A DNA stretch of 64,000 nucleotides. Origin: Actinomyces slackii. GTDB taxonomy: Bacteria; Actinomycetota; Actinomycetes; Actinomycetales; Actinomycetaceae. Made by a program: the position numbers and the translations under genes. Within the stretch, counting starts at the first letter, position 1. Each line of letters begins with the position of its first letter. Below the pieces are notes generated by a model. It did not search any database. It was not told where the DNA came from and worked only from the letters and a program-made list of their open reading frames with translations. The stretch lies in assembly GCF_900637295.1 (NCBI RefSeq), contig NZ_LR134363.1, forward strand, positions 496,001 through 560,000. Reading direction: 5' to 3'. This document shows, one piece after another, positions 36,369-44,945 of the stretch.

Positions 36369-39300
36369 GTGCCATCCCATGCCGTGCCTCGCCCTGCGAG
36401 GCCCCTCAGCCGGGCGCGCCAGGCAGCCACCCCCTGGCTATCCGCCTGCGCCCTGGTCGTTCTCACCACGTTGGTGGCCTCGCTGGTGCTTCTCCAGCCC
36501 GTCGCCCGCGCCGCGATCAACTCGCGGATCCTGGTCACCGACCTGTCCCTGGTCATGTCCTCGGGAACCGGTCAGGACGACCCCTCTGACACCTCCGTGC
36601 GCGTCGACGACATCCTGCGCATGTCCTTCAACTGGGATGCCACCCAGGCGGGGGTCTCGGCCGGCGACTCCTTCCGCATCGGCCTGCCCGACATGTTCGA
36701 CAACTTCGAGTCCAACAAGAGTCAGGACCTGACGGTGCCCCACAACGGGTCCCAGACGCGCATCGGCACCTGCCAGCTCGACCCCAAGGAGATCGTCTGC
36801 ACCTTCACCTCCGAGGTGGACACCCTGATCGCCCAGGGCTTCTCCGGCCTGCGCGGCAACGGCTCGGCCCTCATCAAGGCGGTGTCCGCCACCAACAACG
36901 CCACGGCCGACTTCGAGGCCAACGGCACGATCACCTCCCTGGCGATCCCGGGCGGGCGCATCATGGACATCACCAGCCTGAACTACTCCCCCGAGACCCT
37001 GCGCAAGTGGGCGCTGCCCGTGACCAGCACGGACTCCAGGCTCACCTGGCAGTTGAACTTCGGCGTCCCCGGCATCAAGCCCCTGACCGAGGAGGCGGGC
37101 GCGCCGATCACGGCCGACGGCACCACCCGTGAGACCATCACCTTCGTCGACCAGCTCGGCCCCGGTCACGCCTTCTCCACCGACATGAGCCGCTGGAGGC
37201 TCGACATCGGCACCTCGGCCACGCGCGACTCCATGCTGGGCACCGTCACCCGCGGCAACGGCGCGGACGAGATCACCGACCATGGCGACTACGACCTGAA
37301 TGTCGACATCCAGGGCAACCGCGCCACCATCACGGTGGTCGGCCCCTTCACCGCCGACACCAACTACGTCATCTACTACGACACCACCCCCACCACCGAT
37401 GACGGCGTCGTCCAGGCGGGGATGGAGTACACCAACAGCGCCTCCGTCAAGGGCTCCAGCGTCACCAGCGACGCCAGCTCCTACTACGTCGCCTCCTTCA
37501 CGATCAACGTGACCATGGAGCCGGGCTTCGGCGGCCTGAGCGTCACCAAGCTGCTGAGCGGTGACCAGGCGGCCAAGGTCCCCGCGGGCACCACCTTCGA
37601 GGTCGGCATCGACTACACCCTGCCCGGCGGGGCCACGGCCCAGACCTACCCCGGCTGGACCGCCCCCGGGACCCTCAACGACTCGGGCACCGGCGGCACC
37701 ACCAGCTTCACGGTGACCACCGGGAACGTGACCACCTACAACGGCACCTTCCCGGCCGGCACCGTGCTGAGGCTCAGCGAGGACACCTCCACCGCCACGG
37801 GCGCCCCGGGCCTGGGGTGGGGTGAGCCGGTGTTCATGGTCGACGGCGCCGCCACCAACACCCTGACCGTCAAGGACCAGGAGTCCACGGATGTGACCCT
37901 GCGCAACACTCCGACGGCGGCCCCGGCCACCGGCACCTTCTCCATCGCCAAGTCCGTGGCGGGCGACGGCGACTTCGCCTCCACGGCCTTCGCCTTCATC
38001 TTCAGCTGTGAGGACGGCACCGATGGCACCCTGGTCGTCCCGGGCAACGGCACCGCCGTCGAGGGCCCCGAGCTGCCCGATGGCACCAAGTGCACCCTGA
38101 CCGAGGACGCCGCGTCCGCCGCGCGTGACGGCCACAGCGTGGCCTCCGAGCTGTCGCAGAGCGCCGTGACCATCAAGGGCGGCTTCACCGTGGTCGTGAC
38201 CGCCACCAACACCTACACCCAGTCCACCGGATCCTTCACCGTGGCCAAGAAGGTCGCCGGGGAGAGCGCCTTCGCCGCCGACACCTTCACCGTGGCCTAC
38301 TCCTGCACCCCGCCCAATGGCGCCGCGCAGAAGGCCGAGCTGCAGGTCTCGGGCGACGGCTCCCCCGTCCAGAGCCCGACCCTGCCGGTGGGCACCACCT
38401 GCGTGATCTCCGAGCCGCAGGACACCCGCGACCGCGAGGGCTACTCGGCGGCCGCCACCATCACGGTTGACGGCACCGCCACTGACACGGTGACCATCGC
38501 CGCGAACAAGAGCGCCGCTGTCGAGGTGACCAACACCTACGAGCGCCTGACCGGCTCCTTCCAGGTCTCCAAGACCGTCGCGGGCGACGGCGCCGCTAAG
38601 GCCCCGGAGTCCTTCACCTTCGACTACGTGTGCCGTGACGCCGCCGGCAAGGAGACCGTCAAGGACTCGGTGTCCGTCAAGGGCGGCGCCGTGGCCACGG
38701 TCGACTCCATCCCCACCGGCGAGTGCACGGTGACCGAGCGCTCGGCGAGTGTGGAGGGGACCGCCCTGGTCACGACCCTGACCGTTGACGGCCAGGAGGC
38801 CGCTGACGGCACGGCTGTCTTCACGGTGAGCCAGGACGCCGCCGTGGCGGTTGCGGCCACCAACACCTACACGGTGGACAAGGGCGGCTTCGCCGTGGTG
38901 AAGAAGGTCGAGGGAGCCGAGCTCGCGGACAAGCAGTTCACCTTCACCTACACCTGCGATGACCCCGAGGCCACCGAGGGCACCCTGATCGTCCCCGGGG
39001 ACGGCAAGGCCGTGGCCGCGGGCAAGGACCTGCCCATCGGCACCACCTGCACCATCACGGAGCACGAGGGCACCGCTCAGGCGGAGGGCTACACGGTGGA
39101 GGTCCCCAAGGCCCAGTCCGTGAGCATCGAGGCGAAGGACCAGGTGGTCGAGGCCTCCTTCACCAACACCTACACGCCCACTCCCAAGCCGACGCCGCCC
39201 ACCCCGCAGCCCTCGCCCGAGGCCTGCGAGACGCCCCGGGGCTCCCAGCCCGGCGACGGCTCCACGCCCGGCGACGGCTCCACGCCCGACCCCTGCGCCC

Positions 39301-39689
39301 CGGCCCCTGAGCCCTCGGCGACCTGCGTGACGCCCCAGGGCTCCCAGCCCGGCGACGGCTCCACGTCCGGCGACGGCAGCACACCCGGGGACGGCTCCAC
39401 GCCCGACCCCTGCGCCCCGGCCCCTGAGCCCTCGGCGACTTGCGTGACGCCTCACGGCTCCGAGTCCGGCGACGGCTCCACGCCCGGCGCGAGCCCGTCG
39501 GGCACGGCTGGCGGGTCCGGCTCCGCTGGGCCGAGCGCCTCGCAGGACCCCTGCGCGACGCCCGGGACCACGGTGCCCATCAACACCGGCTCGCTGGCCA
39601 GCACCGGCGCCGCCGTGGGGATCGCTGTGGTGGCCGTGGCGGCCCTGGCAGCAGGAGGTCTCCTGCTGGTGCAGCGCCGTAGGGCCTGA
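36369..39689 (+). CDS. LAXTG-anchored surface adhesin with DUF5979-type repeats
   Basis: It starts at GTG with AAAGGA six bases upstream and is 1106 residues. A long signal peptide (TPWLSACALVVLTTLVASLVLLQPVARA, to about residue 48) leads to an N-terminal adhesin-like region (about 50-400) starting INSRILVTDLSLVMSSGTGQDD. A beta-rich domain follows, then four repeats of about 105 residues starting near 521, 619, 727 and 837. Each starts GSF.V.K.VAG and ends TNTY, as in DUF5979/SpaA-like stalk domains. A Cys/Pro/Gly/Ser tail ends in LASTG (about 1074), a hydrophobic helix and QRRRA, a sorting signal of the LAXTG type preferred by class E sortases. No sortase or pilin partner is adjacent, so it is probably a monomeric stalked adhesin. 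Confidence 0.88.
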   Translation: MPSHAVPRPARPLSRARQAATPWLSACALVVLTTLVASLVLLQPVARAAINSRILVTDLSLVMSSGTGQDDPSDTSVRVDDILRMSFNWDATQAGVSAGDSFRIGLPDMFDNFESNKSQDLTVPHNGSQTRIGTCQLDPKEIVCTFTSEVDTLIAQGFSGLRGNGSALIKAVSATNNATADFEANGTITSLAIPGGRIMDITSLNYSPETLRKWALPVTSTDSRLTWQLNFGVPGIKPLTEEAGAPITADGTTRETITFVDQLGPGHAFSTDMSRWRLDIGTSATRDSMLGTVTRGNGADEITDHGDYDLNVDIQGNRATITVVGPFTADTNYVIYYDTTPTTDDGVVQAGMEYTNSASVKGSSVTSDASSYYVASFTINVTMEPGFGGLSVTKLLSGDQAAKVPAGTTFEVGIDYTLPGGATAQTYPGWTAPGTLNDSGTGGTTSFTVTTGNVTTYNGTFPAGTVLRLSEDTSTATGAPGLGWGEPVFMVDGAATNTLTVKDQESTDVTLRNTPTAAPATGTFSIAKSVAGDGDFASTAFAFIFSCEDGTDGTLVVPGNGTAVEGPELPDGTKCTLTEDAASAARDGHSVASELSQSAVTIKGGFTVVVTATNTYTQSTGSFTVAKKVAGESAFAADTFTVAYSCTPPNGAAQKAELQVSGDGSPVQSPTLPVGTTCVISEPQDTRDREGYSAAATITVDGTATDTVTIAANKSAAVEVTNTYERLTGSFQVSKTVAGDGAAKAPESFTFDYVCRDAAGKETVKDSVSVKGGAVATVDSIPTGECTVTERSASVEGTALVTTLTVDGQEAADGTAVFTVSQDAAVAVAATNTYTVDKGGFAVVKKVEGAELADKQFTFTYTCDDPEATEGTLIVPGDGKAVAAGKDLPIGTTCTITEHEGTAQAEGYTVEVPKAQSVSIEAKDQVVEASFTNTYTPTPKPTPPTPQPSPEACETPRGSQPGDGSTPGDGSTPDPCAPAPEPSATCVTPQGSQPGDGSTSGDGSTPGDGSTPDPCAPAPEPSATCVTPHGSESGDGSTPGASPSGTAGGSGSAGPSASQDPCATPGTTVPINTGSLASTGAAVGIAVVAVAALAAGGLLLVQRRRA
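39236..39490 (+). repeat. Tandem repeats coding the adhesin tail
   Basis: A unit with GDGSTPGDGSTPDPCAPAPE and ATCVTPQGSQP occurs about two and a half times, with near-identical DNA. The coding repeat is likely to vary in number between strains. Confidence 0.75.
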
Positions 39690-39712
39690 TTGACGCCGGC
39701 TCCGGCAACGCG

Positions 39713-39760
39713 GGACCGGGCGGTCGGATCGAGGTGATGCCTCGACCGGCCGCCCGGTCC
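39713..39760. terminator. Bidirectional terminator hairpin
   Basis: GGACCGGGCGG and CCGCCCGGTCC form the outer stem and CGAGG/CCTCG the inner stem, between the convergent adhesin and thioredoxin genes. Confidence 0.65.
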
Positions 39761-39788
39761 TGTGCTCGGCGCTGCTGGCGCGGTGCGC

Positions 39789-40160
39789 TTACTCGGCGTC
39801 CGCGGCCTCCTGCTCGATCTGGGCCTTGACGGCCTCCATGTCGAGCTCGCGCACCTGGGTGATGAGGGAGTCCAGGGCGGGGCCGGGAAGGGCGCCCGCC
39901 TCCCGGTAGACCAGGACGTCGTCGCGGAAGACCATGAGCGTGGGGATGGAGGAGATGCCCAGGGCCGCGGCCAGGTCCTGCTCCTCCTCCGTGTTGACCT
40001 TGGCGAAGGTGATGTCCGGGTTGGCCTCGGAGGCCTTCTCGAAGACCGGGCCGAAGCGCATGCACGGGCCGCACCAGGAGGCCCAGAAGTCGACAATCGT
40101 GATGCCCTCGCCGTGGACGGCGTCCTTGAACTCGGGTCCGGTGATCGTGGTGGTGGCCAT
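39789..40160 (-). CDS. trxA: Thioredoxin
   Basis: The 123-residue thioredoxin fold has the redox site FWASWCGPCMRFGPVFE (Cys30 and Cys33) and the cis-Pro segment ISSIPTLMVFRDD. AAAGG precedes the ATG. A Glu/Ala-rich C-terminal extension of about 15 residues (AQIEQEAADAE) exceeds the usual 105-110 residues. It is a cytoplasmic protein-disulfide reductase. No thioredoxin reductase lies in the window, so it may be a stand-alone paralogue. Confidence 0.9.
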   Translation of the reverse strand: MATTTITGPEFKDAVHGEGITIVDFWASWCGPCMRFGPVFEKASEANPDITFAKVNTEEEQDLAAALGISSIPTLMVFRDDVLVYREAGALPGPALDSLITQVRELDMEAVKAQIEQEAADAE

Positions 40161-40244
40161 AGCGTCTGCCTTTCAAATCGGGGCCATCTGCAGGCCGCAA
40201 CAGTGCCGGCTCAGCCGCTATTCCTGCTCCTGGGAGCGCCACTT

Positions 40245-40366
40245 TGTCCGTCGTGAACAACTTTAACCGTTCCCACCGCAAGGTTTCCAGGAGTTACTGA
40301 GTCCTGACCTGCACTCCCTCCATGGCCCTTGTCGCTGTCATCGCTTAAAGTTGTTCACGGTGGACA
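40245..40366. repeat. 122-bp inverted-ended repeat, copy 3 (diverged)
   Basis: The ends TGTCCGTCGTGAACAACTTTAA (22 nt split here: TGTCCGTCGTG + AACAACTTTAA, 40245-40266) and 40345-40366 pair with two mismatches. Total length is again exactly 122 bases, but the core is unlike copies 1 and 2. The right end covers the last codons and stop of the GNAT gene at 40355. Confidence 0.8.
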
Positions 40367-40954
40367 CGTGGCCTGGATGTTGACCCGCTCGAGGCCCAGG
40401 CTGAAGCGGCGGACCAGGCGAAGGAATCCGTCGACGTCAAGCTCGGCATCGGCCATGAGGGCGTAGCTGGCCCTGCTTCCGTAGACGATGCTGCGCCCGG
40501 ACAGGGTGAAGCCGTTGCGCTCGTAGAAGGCCACGCGCCGGCGGCGCTGCTCGGCATTGGCGGCGGTGTCGTCCAGCGGCTCGATCTCCAGGACGATGGT
40601 GCGGCCCGCCGCACGTCGGCGCACCTGCTGGACGATGCGCGACCCGTACCCTTGTGAGCGCACGGCGTCATTGACCACCAGGTAGAACAGCCACACCATG
40701 GTCGGGGACTCCACGGTGTAGGTCATGCCCACGAGGACATGGCCGTCGTACCAGGCGCGCAGCGCCACACCGCGGCGAAGCGCCATGAGCCGCAACTGCC
40801 ACATCGGGATCTGCTCCTCGGGCGGGAAGGCCCTGCGGTAGAGGGCGATGACCTCCCGGTACTCGGGCAGGCGGCGGGTGAGCGCCCGGGTCGTCAGACC
40901 GGTCCCGCCAACACCCAGCGCCCCGTTCTTCTGCGCACCGCCCGTGGGTGTCAC
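40355..40954 (-). CDS. GNAT family N-acetyltransferase
   Basis: The 199-residue protein has the GNAT core: MVWLFYLVVNDAVRSQGYGSRIVQQVRR carries the acetyl-CoA loop (Q/R-x-x-G-x-G/A, here RSQGYGS), followed by TIVLEIEPLD and the C-terminal AFYERNGFTLSG. The start is GTG at 40954 with a weak ribosome site. The final residues (ATCPP) and the stop codon lie in the right arm of the 122-bp repeat, so the natural C-terminus may have been changed by it. The substrate is unknown. Confidence 0.8.
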   Translation of the reverse strand: MTPTGGAQKNGALGVGGTGLTTRALTRRLPEYREVIALYRRAFPPEEQIPMWQLRLMALRRGVALRAWYDGHVLVGMTYTVESPTMVWLFYLVVNDAVRSQGYGSRIVQQVRRRAAGRTIVLEIEPLDDTAANAEQRRRRVAFYERNGFTLSGRSIVYGSRASYALMADAELDVDGFLRLVRRFSLGLERVNIQATCPP

Positions 40955-41110
40955 GCGCTGGACTCCTTCACTCCTCGCACCTGCAGCAACCCGCCCTAGG
41001 CTACCGCGCGGGACCGCGCAGTACCCGCGCCCTGCGCTCGCAGGGAGTCCCGGCGGGTCTAGAGTGATCCGGGTTAACGCCGGTCATGGACCGGGGAAAG
41101 GAGGGTGGCC

Positions 41111-41785
41111 GTGCATCTGAGCCGGTCGCTGGCTGTGGTCGAGATCCTCCTGCTGCTGGCGGGGGTCGCGCAGTTCCTCGCCCCCACCCTGGGGCTCGCC
41201 GCGATATGCGTGCTGTCCTGGATCTTCCTGGCTGCCGCCTACGTCATCGGCTCCCTGGAGATCGCCCGACGGCAGAAGGCCGACCCGACCCTCAGGCTCT
41301 CCCCATCCTCTGTTCGCGGCTTCCCCACCTGGGTCCGCGGGCTGTCCGATCTCACCCCGATCCTGGCCGCGGCCACCGGCCTGCTCTCCGCTGTGAGCTA
41401 CCTCGGCCCCACCGCCTCCACGGAGGTGGGCGACTCCGCGTTGCGCGGGCTCATTGATCTCTTCCTGGCACTGGACGACAGCGAGTTCCTCACCATCATC
41501 ATCGGCACGCTGGGCTGGTTCGTCCTCCATGTCGGATACGCCCATCTCTACCAGCGCATCGACATGCTCAGCCGCGGTCGCGCCTTCGCCTTCCCCGCGA
41601 CGCCTCAGGCCAGCAGTGTCGAATACCTCTACCTGGGCATGACCCTGGGCGCCACCTTCGGCACCTCGGATGTCACGGTGCGCAGCCGGCGTGCCCGTTG
41701 GGCGGTCATGAGCCACACCATCCTGGCCTTCCTGTACAACGCCGTCGTCATCGCTGTCGTGGTCCGCCTGCTGACCGGCAACTGA
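41111..41785 (+). CDS. DUF1345 membrane protein
   Basis: I chose GTG at 41111 because AAAGGAGG ends six bases before it; a GTG six bases earlier would abut the ribosome site. The 224-residue protein has five or six hydrophobic segments. Its C-terminal block, YLYLGMTLGATFGTSDVTVRSRRARWAVMSHTILAFLYN written in parts as GMTLGATFGTSDV and SRRARWAVMSH, is the DUF1345 hallmark. The function of the family is unknown. Confidence 0.75.
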   Translation: MHLSRSLAVVEILLLLAGVAQFLAPTLGLAAICVLSWIFLAAAYVIGSLEIARRQKADPTLRLSPSSVRGFPTWVRGLSDLTPILAAATGLLSAVSYLGPTASTEVGDSALRGLIDLFLALDDSEFLTIIIGTLGWFVLHVGYAHLYQRIDMLSRGRAFAFPATPQASSVEYLYLGMTLGATFGTSDVTVRSRRARWAVMSHTILAFLYNAVVIAVVVRLLTGN

Positions 41786-41845
41786 CGCGCACGTCCAGCA
41801 ACCCGCACGATCCGCCTCCGGGTCCCGCTCCGGCGTCAGGCACAA

Positions 41846-41878
41846 TGTTGGCCAACTGGACAAGTCATTTGGCCAACA
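41846..41878. promoter_or_regulatory. Putative operator of the TetR-GNAT unit
   Basis: TGTTGGCCAA (41846-41855) and TTGGCCAACA (41869-41878) are perfect inverted repeats with 13 bases between. They end 14 bases before the TetR start, where autorepression is expected. Confidence 0.6.
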
Positions 41879-41892
41879 GTTACTGTGCCGCC

Positions 41893-42549
41893 ATGAGCAC
41901 TGAGGATCGGCATCCGCACGGTGCACCGGAACGCACACGTCTGCCGGTGGGCGAGCGCCGTCGCCTCCTGGCCGAGGCAGCCCTGAGGGTGATGAAGCGC
42001 GAGGGGGTCGCCGCGGCGACCACGCGCGCGGTCTGCTCCGAGGCGGGCATGCCGCACGGCGCCTTCCACTACTGCTTCCGCACGAAGAAGGAGTTCTACG
42101 CCGAGGTGCTGTCCATGGACGTCATCTCCGATCTCTCGGAGGCCTGGTCGCAGGTGGCCCATGCCTCGCCCTCTGAGGCGATCGTGACGCTCGTGCGGGC
42201 GCTGTGGGCTCAGGTGGAGGTCGACGCCGACGCCCAGCGGGTCCTGTTCGACCTGGAGTCCACGGTGCTCAGCAGCCCCGATCTGCGCGACCTGCTCGAC
42301 CAGCAGTACCAGGCCTCCCTCGACCTGGCCGCAGCCAGCCTCGCCCGGCTCCAGGAGGAGGCCGGATTTCGCTTCGCCAGCCCCGTCCGGCCGCTGGCCG
42401 GGCTCGTCCTGGCAGCCCTCGACGGCGCCACCTGGATGTGGCTGACCAGCCGCGACCCCGAGCTCGCCCGCTCCACCATGGATCAGCTGGCCAACGTGCT
42501 CATCACCCATATACGAACTGATCAGCCAGACGCAGGAGAAGGCGCATGA
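41893..42549 (+). CDS. TetR family transcriptional regulator
   Basis: The 218-residue protein from ATG 41893 (MSTEDRH) has a TetR helix-turn-helix: RRRLLAEAALRVMKREGVAAATTRAVCSEAG, then GAFHYCFRTKKEFYAEVL. An unrelated C-terminal ligand domain follows. Longer starts would include the inverted repeat at 41846-41878. The GNAT gene begins inside its last codons (overlap of four bases), so the pair is an operon and the regulator probably represses it. Confidence 0.85.
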   Translation: MSTEDRHPHGAPERTRLPVGERRRLLAEAALRVMKREGVAAATTRAVCSEAGMPHGAFHYCFRTKKEFYAEVLSMDVISDLSEAWSQVAHASPSEAIVTLVRALWAQVEVDADAQRVLFDLESTVLSSPDLRDLLDQQYQASLDLAAASLARLQEEAGFRFASPVRPLAGLVLAALDGATWMWLTSRDPELARSTMDQLANVLITHIRTDQPDAGEGA

Positions 42550-43223
42550 CCACGAGGACTGTGAACTACCGCCCCTACCGGCCCGAGGACGCCGATGCCG
42601 TGAAGTCCATCATTGACGAGGCCTTTCACATCCACCGCTACGCCCGCGCCCCGCGCCTGCACGCCGCCGCCGTAGACCTCTACCTTCGCGAGGTGCTCCT
42701 GGAGTCCACCTACGCCCGAGTCGCCGAGCAGAGTGGGCGCGTCATCGGCATCATCATGGGGCGCGTGGAGGGCCAGTCGCGCCTGCCCGGCCGCCTCGGC
42801 AACCGCCTGCGCGCCGCCGGCGGCATGCTCCGGCTGCTCCTCACCGGTTTCCCCGAGAGGAGGACCCTGCGCTACTACTCGCAGTTCGAGCGGATCTATG
42901 AGCGCCTGCGCACCTCCGTGCGCGAGGCCCCGGGCGATGAGCTGACCCTCTTCGCCGTCGACGCCTCCGCCAGGGGACTTGGCGTGGGCGGCGCCCTGTT
43001 CCAGGACTACATGGCGCATCTGCGCGCCCACGGCCGCACTGATTTCTACCTGTACACGGACTCGCTGTGCACCTACCAGTTCTATGAGCGCCAGGCGATG
43101 GTGCGCGCCGCCGAGGAGGATATGGCCCTGCAGGTGGAGGGCCTGCCGAACACGGTGGAGGTCTACCTCTACACCGGGCGAGTCCCGGAGCGGGCCCTCA
43201 GCCGCGCCGGTGCCCCTCGCTGA
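42546..43223 (+). CDS. GNAT family N-acetyltransferase
   Basis: The 225-residue protein starts MTTRTVNYRPYRPEDADAVKSIID and has the acetyl-CoA motif ARGLGVGGALFQDYMAHLRAHG followed by FYLYTDSLCTYQFYERQAMVRAAEE. An Arg-rich insert (PGRLGNRLRAAGGMLRLLLTGFPERR) lies between strands, as in several actinobacterial GNATs. It is coupled to the TetR gene. The acceptor is unknown; a TetR-linked acetyltransferase could modify a toxic small molecule. Confidence 0.85.
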   Translation: MTTRTVNYRPYRPEDADAVKSIIDEAFHIHRYARAPRLHAAAVDLYLREVLLESTYARVAEQSGRVIGIIMGRVEGQSRLPGRLGNRLRAAGGMLRLLLTGFPERRTLRYYSQFERIYERLRTSVREAPGDELTLFAVDASARGLGVGGALFQDYMAHLRAHGRTDFYLYTDSLCTYQFYERQAMVRAAEEDMALQVEGLPNTVEVYLYTGRVPERALSRAGAPR

Positions 43224-43353
43224 GGCCCGGGAGGGCGAAGGCAGCGCTGCGGCCGCTCCGACTCAGGCACAGCGGATCCCAGCGGCCCCCAGCGCATGCC
43301 GACGCGAGGATGTCCCTCAGGACGACAACGACTCTGCTTGCTACCGTCATGCC

Positions 43354-43683
43354 ATGACGACCTCCGCGACCGCTCCCAGTGAGCCTGTCCTCGGCCCGCT
43401 CGGGCTGAGACTGCGCAGTCACCGCGATGAGGTGCGCGCCTACCTCACTGGGTTTCATATGAGCAACGTGCGAGTGTTTGGCTCGACGTCCAGGGGCTCG
43501 GACAGAGAGACCTCGGATATCGATCTCCTCGTCCAGGCCGACCGTGCACCCAGCCTCTTCACGCTCGCCCGCGCTGAGCGGGGCCTGCAGACGCTTCTTG
43601 GCGCACCAGTTGACATCGTCCCCGACGACGCGATCCGACCCGACCTGCGCGAGCAGATCCTCAGCGAGGCGGTCCCGCTGTGA
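43354..43683 (+). CDS. mntA: MntA-like nucleotidyltransferase antitoxin
   Basis: The 109-residue minimal nucleotidyltransferase has the family motif GSX10DXD exactly: GS in RVFGSTSRGS, ten residues, then DID in TSDIDLLV. In characterised MntA-HepT (type VII) modules the antitoxin adds AMP to a Tyr of the HEPN toxin. It overlaps hepT by four bases, in the usual order. The start at ATG 43354 is chosen for lack of conserved sequence upstream. Confidence 0.85.
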   Translation: MTTSATAPSEPVLGPLGLRLRSHRDEVRAYLTGFHMSNVRVFGSTSRGSDRETSDIDLLVQADRAPSLFTLARAERGLQTLLGAPVDIVPDDAIRPDLREQILSEAVPL

Positions 43684-43968
43684 GTCGCACCCAACGCGAG
43701 AGCCTTCTCGAAGCTCTCGTGCACCTCGACCAGGTCGCACGGTACGCCGAACGCGACTTCTCCGACGATGCCATTCGCGACGCGATCGCCTTGCGCCTCG
43801 CCGCCGCGATTGATGCCCTCACCCGCCTCCCGAGCGATGAGGTGATCGGGATGTTCGGTGATGCCTGGTACGACATCAAGGCGACTCGCAATCGCATCGT
43901 CCATGGATACCTAACCGTCAGCAGCGAGATTATCGATGCGACGGTCACTGAAGACCTTCCCGAACTAA

Positions 43969-44945
43969 GAGATTGCGCGGATAGGGATGGGGGGTGCGGC
44001 GCTGCGTGGAGGCGGGCATGAGGGCCTGTAGAAGCTGTGGTGTCAAAGTCTCGCCTCATGGTCCAGGAGAGTCCTCATGCCCGCTGTCCCATCGTCCGTC
44101 ATGGAGCCCTTGTGGGTCCAGTTCGCCGCGCTGGTCCCACCGGTTGAGGACAACCACCCGCTGGGATGCCACCGTCCCCGTGTACCTGACCGGATCGTGT
44201 TCGACAAGCTCGTCCAGGTCCTGGTGCTGGGCGCCTCCTACAACAAGATCGCCGACTCCACCTGCTCGGCGACCACCATCCGCACCAGGCGCGACGAGTG
44301 GATCGCCGCGGGCGTCTTCACTGCCCTGGAAGACCTCGCCCTGAAGGCATTCGACCAGGTCACAGGCCTGGACCTGACCGACGTGTGCGTCGACGGGTGC
44401 ATCACCAAGGCCCCCTGCGCAGGCCAGGCCTCCGGGCGATCCCCGGTAGACCGAGGCAAGCAGGGCACCAAGCGCTCGGTGATGGTAGAGGCCCACGGAA
44501 TCCCTCTGGCCGTGGTGGTCGCCGGGGCCAACCGGCACGACTCCCCGCTGCTGGCCCCCACCCTGGAGGCCGGGTTCAGCCGGTTCGGGTTCGACACGCC
44601 CCAGCACATCACGGTGCACCTGGACGCGGGCTACGACAGCGCCCGCACGCGCGCCCTGCTCGACCGCCTGGGCTGCCACTACGAGATCTCCCGGTCAGGA
44701 ACACCCCTTCAGGTTGGTGTCAGGTGGGTCGTGGAACGTACCAACTCCTGGCACAACAGGGGCTTCAAGAAGCTGGCCATCTGCACCGAGCGACGCACCA
44801 GCGTCATTGGCGCCTACATCGCCCTGGCCAACACCATCATCACCATCCGGCTGCTACTACGCACCGCCTGGACCACCCACCGCTGGGACACCCGCCCCCA
44901 GCATCCCTACCAATGGCGATGAAACCCACCTATCCGCGCACCCTC
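43969..44945 (+). mobile_element. IS5-family insertion sequence (977 bp)
   Basis: The ends GAGATTGCGCGGATAGG and, inverted at the right, GAGGGTGCGCGGATAGG match at 15 of 17 positions. A TAA duplication (43966-43968 and 44946-44948) fits the TNA targets of several IS5 subgroups. It carries one transposase gene and interrupts hepT. Confidence 0.88.
44077..44922 (+). CDS. IS5 family transposase
   Basis: The 281-residue DDE_Tnp_1 protein has an N-terminal DUF4096-like region (FAALVPP, then RIVFDKLVQVLVLGASYNKIAD). The catalytic core shows LTDVCVDGCITKAP (first Asp), VHLDAGYDSARTR (second Asp) and WVVERTNSWHNRGFKKL (Glu, with the Y/W-2R-3E-6K-type pattern). It appears intact. Confidence 0.9.
   Translation: MPAVPSSVMEPLWVQFAALVPPVEDNHPLGCHRPRVPDRIVFDKLVQVLVLGASYNKIADSTCSATTIRTRRDEWIAAGVFTALEDLALKAFDQVTGLDLTDVCVDGCITKAPCAGQASGRSPVDRGKQGTKRSVMVEAHGIPLAVVVAGANRHDSPLLAPTLEAGFSRFGFDTPQHITVHLDAGYDSARTRALLDRLGCHYEISRSGTPLQVGVRWVVERTNSWHNRGFKKLAICTERRTSVIGAYIALANTIITIRLLLRTAWTTHRWDTRPQHPYQWR

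Noticed and set aside
36438-39455. A 1005-codon open frame opposite the adhesin gene
   Set aside because: Antisense shadow of a gene with a signal peptide, repeats and a sorting signal; its Gly/His/Arg/Asp composition is not protein-like.
43680-44021. Taking the 113-residue HepT frame as the native protein
   Set aside because: Its last 17 codons lie within the IS5 terminus, and removing the element restores a better C-terminus.
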